The notes below the pieces were generated by a model, which saw only the letters and a program-made list of their open reading frames with translations, was not told the DNA's origin and did not search any database. From JAAYCI01 sp964369525 (lineage in GTDB: Bacteria; Bacillota; Clostridia; Oscillospirales; Ruminococcaceae): a stretch of DNA of 19,588 nucleotides. Below, in pieces: positions 15,268-19,588 of the stretch (position 1 is the stretch's first letter; the number at the start of each line of letters is the position of its first letter). The stretch spans positions 1-19,588 of the forward strand of contig CAYJEW010000032.1 in assembly GCA_964369525.1 (NCBI GenBank), written 5' to 3'. The translations under genes and the position numbers were made by a program.

Positions 15268-15765
15268 ATGGCGCATAAGGTATATATTACAAACCAGCAA
15301 AAAACAGTAAAAATCCCTTCGGGACTGCGCATCCTTATAAGGCGCAGTTGCAACGCAGTGCTAGAGCTGGAGCAGTTTGAACAGGTGGGTGAAGTTAACG
15401 TTACATTTGTAGATGACGACAAAATGCAACAACTAAACGAAAAATACCGCAACAAACCCTCCACTACCGACGTGCTAAGTTTTCCGCTGTCGCAAGACGG
15501 CCAGTACGACAAAAACCCGGAAACAAATGCAGTCATGCTTGGCGACATTATCATATCTATTGAAAAAGCTGTAGAGCAAGCGACTTTCTATGGCCACTCT
15601 TTGCAGCGCGAGGTAGCGTTCCTCACGGTTCACTCCATGTACCACCTTCTTGGGTACGACCACGAAGAGGGCGGCATCAAGGCTGTTCAGATGCGCGAAA
15701 AAGAAGAAACCGCCCTCATAAAACTGGGCCTACCACGCACCGTGTCCTATACCTCGCCGGAGTAG
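15268..15765 (+). CDS. ybeY: Endoribonuclease YbeY (rRNA maturation factor)
   Basis: A 165-residue metal-dependent RNase involved in 16S rRNA 3' end processing and ribosome quality control. The zinc site HxxxHxxxxxH is present as H122, H126 and H132 in HSMYHLLGYDH, and STDVLSFPL is the other family hallmark. I choose ATG 15268; the in-frame GTG at 15259 is too close to AGAGG (15252-15256), although the spacing of 11 for the ATG is on the long side. The gene follows phoH by about 50 bases, matching the known phoH-ybeY pairing. Confidence 0.95.
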   Translation: MAHKVYITNQQKTVKIPSGLRILIRRSCNAVLELEQFEQVGEVNVTFVDDDKMQQLNEKYRNKPSTTDVLSFPLSQDGQYDKNPETNAVMLGDIIISIEKAVEQATFYGHSLQREVAFLTVHSMYHLLGYDHEEGGIKAVQMREKEETALIKLGLPRTVSYTSPE

Positions 15766-15772
15766 TGCAACT

Positions 15773-16237
15773 ATGGCTTTATTAATCAAAAGCTTTTCAT
15801 ATGCGTTTAAAGGCCTTGCCACCGCCATAAAAAGCGAGCGTAACTTTAGGCTCGAGCTTTGCGTGGCCGTATATGTGTTTGTTTTTTCGGCATTTTACTC
15901 GCTGTCGCGCAGTCAGTATGCCTTGCTGGTGCTTGTGGTAGCAGGCGTGCTTGCGTTAGAGCTAATCAACTCGGTTGTTGAACGAATTGTAGACATTTTA
16001 CACCCACAAAAAAGCCCAATCGCAGCCGCCGCAAAAGATATTGCCGCGGCTGCTGTGCTAGTGTTTTGTATCGGTGCGGCTGTTTGCGGCGTGTTGCTTT
16101 TTTGGAATTTAGAGGTATTTTCTCGTATTTTCCAATTTTTTGCAGCACGCCCGTTTTTTATTGTACTGTTGCTATTATCTTTGTTTGGCAGCGCCTGGTT
16201 TGTATTCATATTTGGCGAAAAGAAAGGGACAATATGA
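15773..16237 (+). CDS. dgkA: Undecaprenol/diacylglycerol kinase (DgkA family)
   Basis: A 154-residue membrane kinase. In Gram-positive bacteria this family mostly phosphorylates undecaprenol, feeding the lipid carrier for peptidoglycan. Catalytic residues are visible: the N-terminal SFSYAFKGL and SERNFRLE motifs, E63...NS(66-67)..E70 in the membrane helix, and AKDIAAAAVL (from 87). The protein is longer than the roughly 120-130 residues typical of the family: a further hydrophobic helix (about residues 120-148) follows the core three. It starts 7 bases after ybeY, with GGAG inside the end of that gene, and its TGA overlaps the era ATG (ATGA). Confidence 0.93.
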   Translation: MALLIKSFSYAFKGLATAIKSERNFRLELCVAVYVFVFSAFYSLSRSQYALLVLVVAGVLALELINSVVERIVDILHPQKSPIAAAAKDIAAAAVLVFCIGAAVCGVLLFWNLEVFSRIFQFFAARPFFIVLLLLSLFGSAWFVFIFGEKKGTI

Positions 16238-17136
16238 GCATAGAGCAAAGTTCGGTGTTTGTAGCCATTGTAGGTAGGCCCAATGTGGGTAAATCGTCTT
16301 TATTAAACCGCCTGGTTGGCGAAAAAGCATCAATAGTCACCCCAAAACCTCAAACAACCCGTACCCGCATTACAGGCATATTAACACGCGGGCCGCTGCA
16401 GTATGTGTTTATCGACACCCCAGGTATCCACACCCCCAAAAACCGCCTTGGTAAACATATGGCTAAAACCGTTTCAAATAGCCTTGGCGAGGGCGACGCC
16501 ACCCTTATGCTGTTCGAGCCGCTAAAGCCACTGCAANNNNNNNNNNAACAACATCTTGCAGCGTCACTGCCACAGCAAAACTCCATTGCCTTAATAAACA
16601 AAGCCGACACGGTGAGCTCCCCTGAAAAAATAGATGAAAAAATCAAAGAATTGCAGCAGCTGGGCGCATTTGCAGATGTGTTTGTGGTAAGTGCACACAC
16701 AGGCGACGGCTGCGAACTACTGCTAAACCATCTAGCAGGCAGAGCTGTTGCGGGCCCGCACTTTTTTGCAAGCGATACCTTTACCGACCAGCCCGAAAAG
16801 GTCCTTTTGGCAGAGATAGTACGCGAAAAACTTTTAATCCACCTGCAACAAGAAATCCCCCACGGCACCGCCGTAGAGGTAGAGCGCTTTAAAGAGCGCC
16901 CAAATACTGATATAATAGATATAGACGTGCTTATATACTGCGAGCGCAAAAGCCATAAAGGCATGGTTATCGGCAAGGGAGGCGCCATGCTTAAAACCAT
17001 AGTTTCGCAGGCAAGGCAAGAAGCCGAACAACTTTTAGGCGCCCGCATAAACATGCAGTGCTGGGTTAAGGTGCGCGAAGGCTGGCGCAACAACGAAAAT
17101 ATGCTTAATAATATAGGCTTTGGAAAAGATAAATAA
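16234..17136 (+). CDS. era: GTPase Era (sequence contains an assembly gap)
   Basis: An essential GTPase that binds 16S rRNA near its 3' end during 30S maturation. About 300 residues. G1 is GRPNVGKS (14-21), G2 lies in TTRTRITG, G3 is DTPG (61-64) and G4 is NKAD (from 122). The C-terminal KH domain has GKGG (247-250) and ends WVKVREGWRN. The start at 16234 is supported by AAAGGG upstream and by the ATGA overlap with dgkA; a longer in-frame start upstream would lie inside dgkA. Ten N at 16537-16546 fall between G3 and G4 but keep the frame. From memory of the B. subtilis protein the G3-G4 distance is nearly the same, so the real gap is probably about that size. Confidence 0.96.
   Translation: MSIEQSSVFVAIVGRPNVGKSSLLNRLVGEKASIVTPKPQTTRTRITGILTRGPLQYVFIDTPGIHTPKNRLGKHMAKTVSNSLGEGDATLMLFEPLKPLQXXXXQHLAASLPQQNSIALINKADTVSSPEKIDEKIKELQQLGAFADVFVVSAHTGDGCELLLNHLAGRAVAGPHFFASDTFTDQPEKVLLAEIVREKLLIHLQQEIPHGTAVEVERFKERPNTDIIDIDVLIYCERKSHKGMVIGKGGAMLKTIVSQARQEAEQLLGARINMQCWVKVREGWRNNENMLNNIGFGKDK
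16537..16546. other. Assembly gap (10 N) inside era
   Basis: Ten consecutive undetermined bases. Four codons of Era are unreadable, but the frame is the same on both sides. Confidence 0.99.
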
Positions 17137-17151
17137 AAGGGCAAAAAATAG

Positions 17152-17892
17152 ATGAAAATTCACGAAACAGGGCTTGTGTTAAAAGAGGTTAAACTGCGCG
17201 AGGCCGACCGCATCCTAACACTACTTACACAAAAGCACGGGATAGTTTCGGTATCGGCCAAGGGGAGTATGCGCCCTAAAAGCAAGCTTTTCAGCGCATG
17301 TGGGCTTTACAGCTATTCTGAATGGACGCTGTACGAAGGCAAAACCATGTACAGCGTAAACGAGGCCTCACCAATAGAAGTATTCTTCGGTTTACGCCAG
17401 CGCTTAGAGTCGGTAGCGCTGGCGAGCTATATTGCAGAGCTACTGCAAATCTTCTCGCCCACAGGCACCGAAGCCGCAAAGCTGCTACGTCTTTCGCTCA
17501 ACAGCTTCTACCTTTTGAGCGAAAATAAACGCGATGCATCGCTTGTGAAGATGGTGTTCGAGCTACGCAGCCTTGCGGAGATAGGCTTTATGCCAAACAT
17601 CACAATGTGTGACGATTGTGGGCGCTATGAGGGCGGCCCGTTTTATTTTAGTGCTTCGTCAGGCGCTTTGCTTTGCGGCGGCTGTGCCGGCAAAAAAGAA
17701 TTCGTGCCAAACCTCAGCGAGGGCGCCTTGGCGGCGCTTCGGCATATTGTGCTGGTAGACGACGACAAACTTTTCAGCTTCACTCTCAGCGGCGAAAGCC
17801 TACTACAGCTAAGCCGATTATCAGAGCAGTACCTGCTTGCCAATGTAAACTATGCGCCAAGCTCGCTTGGGTTTCTAAAATCTGTATTATAA
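17152..17892 (+). CDS. recO: DNA repair protein RecO
   Basis: A 246-residue recombination mediator that helps load RecA on single-stranded DNA with RecR and anneals complementary strands. The N-terminal OB-fold region (ETGLVLKEVKLREADRILTLLT, with the GIVSVSAKG strand) and the C-terminal helical domain are of normal length. The zinc site is CDDC (C153, C156) with CGGC (C175, C178). The start is ATG 17152, 15 bases after era, with AAAGGG about a dozen bases upstream. The era-recO order is common in Firmicutes. Confidence 0.95.
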   Translation: MKIHETGLVLKEVKLREADRILTLLTQKHGIVSVSAKGSMRPKSKLFSACGLYSYSEWTLYEGKTMYSVNEASPIEVFFGLRQRLESVALASYIAELLQIFSPTGTEAAKLLRLSLNSFYLLSENKRDASLVKMVFELRSLAEIGFMPNITMCDDCGRYEGGPFYFSASSGALLCGGCAGKKEFVPNLSEGALAALRHIVLVDDDKLFSFTLSGESLLQLSRLSEQYLLANVNYAPSSLGFLKSVL

Positions 17893-17904
17893 ATAGGCGG
17901 AAAA

Positions 17905-19588
17905 ATGGAGAATAAATACCTAAAAAATCTAGAACTCGATAAAATAATTAATAAAGCGATAGAATATGCCGCATGCCCTGAAACAAAGCAGATGATGCTG
18001 GCCGAAACGCTGTGCACAAACCCAGAAGACGTGCGTTTTATGCTTGCGCAAACAAATGCCGTGGCAAACCGGCTGCTAAAAAACGGCTCGCCCCGCATAT
18101 CTGCGTGCGAAGGCGCTGTTTTTGCGGTAGAGCGTGCCGAAAAACAAGGCATACTCTCGTTTGGCGAGCTTTTAAACATAGCGGCGTCGCTGCGCAACTT
18201 CGACGCACTGGCAAGCTGGTATAAAGACGAGCGTGGCCACGCACACACACCATGCGAGGTAGATGACCTATTTTTCTCCATCACAGCCCAGCCGCAACTG
18301 TATAAAGACATCACCTCGGCCATTCTAAGCCCCGAAGAAATTGCAGACAACGCCAGCGGCGAGCTGTATTCACTGCGTCGCAAAATTCGTGCGGCCGAGG
18401 GCTCTATTCGCGAAAAACTCGATGGCATTATCAAAAACCAAAACACCTCAAAGTACCTGCAAGAGGCGCTGGTATCCATCCGCAACGGCCGATTTGTTGT
18501 ACCTGTAAAGTCAGAGCATAGGGGAGATGTGCATGGTGTAATCCACGATGTGTCCCAAAGTGGTGGTACCTTGTTTGTAGAGCCCACAGCCGTTGTAGAA
18601 GCAAATGCAAAGATACTACAACTAAAAAATCAAGAGCTTGCCGAAATAGACCGCATACTGCAAGAATTTACACTGCGTGTGGCAGATATTGCGCCGCTGT
18701 ACCACCCCTCGTGGCATGCCATGCTACAGTTAGACCGCATTTTGGCAAAATCCGCCTACGGGCTGGCCATTGACGGGGTGTGTCCTGCTGTAAACACCCA
18801 GCAACATTTTAACCTGGTAAAGGTGCGCCACCCGCTTCTGGATAAATCCACCGCTGTACCAATAGATATAGAGCTTGGTAAAGACTATAATACGCTTGTT
18901 ATTACAGGGCCAAACACAGGCGGCAAAACCGTTAGCCTAAAAACTGCAGGGCTTTGTAGCGCAATGGTGCAGATGGGCTATATGTTGCCTGCGCACGACT
19001 CCAGTAGCGTATGTGTTTTTAAAGATATCCTAAACGACATAGGCGATGAGCAAAGCATAGAGCAAAGCTTGTCCACCTTTTCGGGCCACATGAGCAATAT
19101 TATAGGCATCCTCAAACAGGCAGGGCCTCGTAGCCTTGTACTGTTAGACGAGCTCGGCGCCGGCACCGACCCGGCCGAGGGCGCCGCACTTGCCATTGCC
19201 ATCATCGAAAACCTGCGCAGTGCAGGCGCACGCGTTATGGCCACCACCCACTATGCCGAATTAAAAATGTTTGCGCTGGAAACGCAAGGCGTGCAGAATG
19301 CTAGCAGCGAATTCAATATAGAAACCCTTCGCCCAACCTACAAGCTTGCTGTGGGTATTCCCGGGCGCAGTAATGCATTTTTAATCAGCGAAAAGCTGGG
19401 GTTGTCTGCACAAATTATAGATGACGCAAAACGCCACATGAGCACCGAGCAACAGCGTTTTGAAACGGTACTCACCCAGCTGGAAGACGCCCAAAAAGAA
19501 CTAAAATCTCAAGAACAAGAGATACACCGCCTCCAAAATGCCGCCACCATGCAGCTTGAGGCAGGCAAAAAGAAATATGATGAGCTGG
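17905..19588 (+). CDS. mutS2: MutS2 ATPase/endonuclease (3' partial)
   Basis: The first 561 codons of a MutS2 protein; the frame stays open to the window edge. Walker A is GPNTGGKT (335-342), followed by the MutS signature STFSGHMSNI and Walker B LVLLDELGAGTD (D415/E416), then ATTHYAELK. The N-terminal LELDKII and the core (SIRNGRFVVPVKSEHRG, GVIHDVSQSGGTLFVEP) are typical of MutS2 rather than MutS1, because the mismatch-recognition domain is absent. The last part enters a coiled coil (QRFETVLTQLEDAQKELKSQ). The C-terminal Smr nuclease domain should lie beyond the window. MutS2 is linked to recombination control and to rescue of stalled or collided ribosomes. AGGCGG lies 5 bases before the ATG. 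Confidence 0.96.
   Translation, partial: MENKYLKNLELDKIINKAIEYAACPETKQMMLAETLCTNPEDVRFMLAQTNAVANRLLKNGSPRISACEGAVFAVERAEKQGILSFGELLNIAASLRNFDALASWYKDERGHAHTPCEVDDLFFSITAQPQLYKDITSAILSPEEIADNASGELYSLRRKIRAAEGSIREKLDGIIKNQNTSKYLQEALVSIRNGRFVVPVKSEHRGDVHGVIHDVSQSGGTLFVEPTAVVEANAKILQLKNQELAEIDRILQEFTLRVADIAPLYHPSWHAMLQLDRILAKSAYGLAIDGVCPAVNTQQHFNLVKVRHPLLDKSTAVPIDIELGKDYNTLVITGPNTGGKTVSLKTAGLCSAMVQMGYMLPAHDSSSVCVFKDILNDIGDEQSIEQSLSTFSGHMSNIIGILKQAGPRSLVLLDELGAGTDPAEGAALAIAIIENLRSAGARVMATTHYAELKMFALETQGVQNASSEFNIETLRPTYKLAVGIPGRSNAFLISEKLGLSAQIIDDAKRHMSTEQQRFETVLTQLEDAQKELKSQEQEIHRLQNAATMQLEAGKKKYDEL

Noticed and set aside
16066..16233. Longer in-frame start for Era
   Set aside because: It would lie inside dgkA, and the product before 16234 is unlike Era; the ATG at 16234 has a ribosome binding site and the ATGA overlap.
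16350..17144. Minus-strand open frame of 264 residues opposite era
   Set aside because: Complement of a clear Era gene; no domain or ribosome binding site.
17152..17892. Overlapping small open frames inside recO and at the recO-mutS2 junction
   Set aside because: They are other-frame shadows with no ribosome binding site or recognisable product.

Overview
The window looks like part of a draft genome of an anaerobic Gram-positive bacterium of the Clostridia, probably near the Oscillospiraceae/Ruminococcaceae. This rests on gene content and order (phoH-ybeY-dgkA-era-recO-mutS2; prfA-tsaC-coaE-lytic transglycosylase; a CmpB-type membrane protein; a DUF951 protein), a lipoprotein with a Gram-positive style lipobox, strong purine-rich ribosome binding sites and many ATA isoleucine codons. 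TGA is used as a stop (dgkA), so the standard bacterial code applies. A run of 10 N inside era marks an assembly gap.

Layout. (1) 1-5106: the 3' part of a giant surface protein. It has over 1100 residues of aromatic/glycine cell-wall-binding repeats, an Ig-like linker, a GH25 muramidase domain and a SpoIID-type lytic transglycosylase domain, and it ends at a strong terminator. (2) 5352-6520: a two-gene unit of a CmpB-family membrane protein overlapping an HD-domain phosphohydrolase. (3) 6620-10326: a housekeeping operon with a clear promoter: DUF951 protein, release factor 1, threonylcarbamoyl-AMP synthase, dephospho-CoA kinase and a membrane-anchored lytic transglycosylase. An M18 aminopeptidase follows at 10401-11828 and ends at a terminator that can work in both directions. 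(4) 11978-14038: a mixed stretch of short independent units: a solute-binding lipoprotein (-), tRNA-Thr(CGT) (-), a small four-helix membrane protein (+) and a small four-cysteine protein (-). (5) 14133 to the right edge: the phoH-ybeY-dgkA-era-recO-mutS2 operon, which runs out of the window inside mutS2.

How the genes fit together. Regions 3 and 5 are translation, ribosome, cell-envelope lipid and DNA-maintenance genes with tight spacing, overlaps and start sites next to or inside the preceding gene, as expected of long operons. Two separate genes encode peptidoglycan-cleaving enzymes: the giant protein (two different glycan-cleaving domains in one chain) and the small membrane-anchored transglycosylase after coaE.

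The most unusual object is the giant GH25-SpoIID repeat protein. Its C-terminal repeat half is built from a longer module of about 87-131 residues, copied five times. I found no CRISPR array, transposase, integrase, attachment site, riboswitch or toxin-antitoxin pair.
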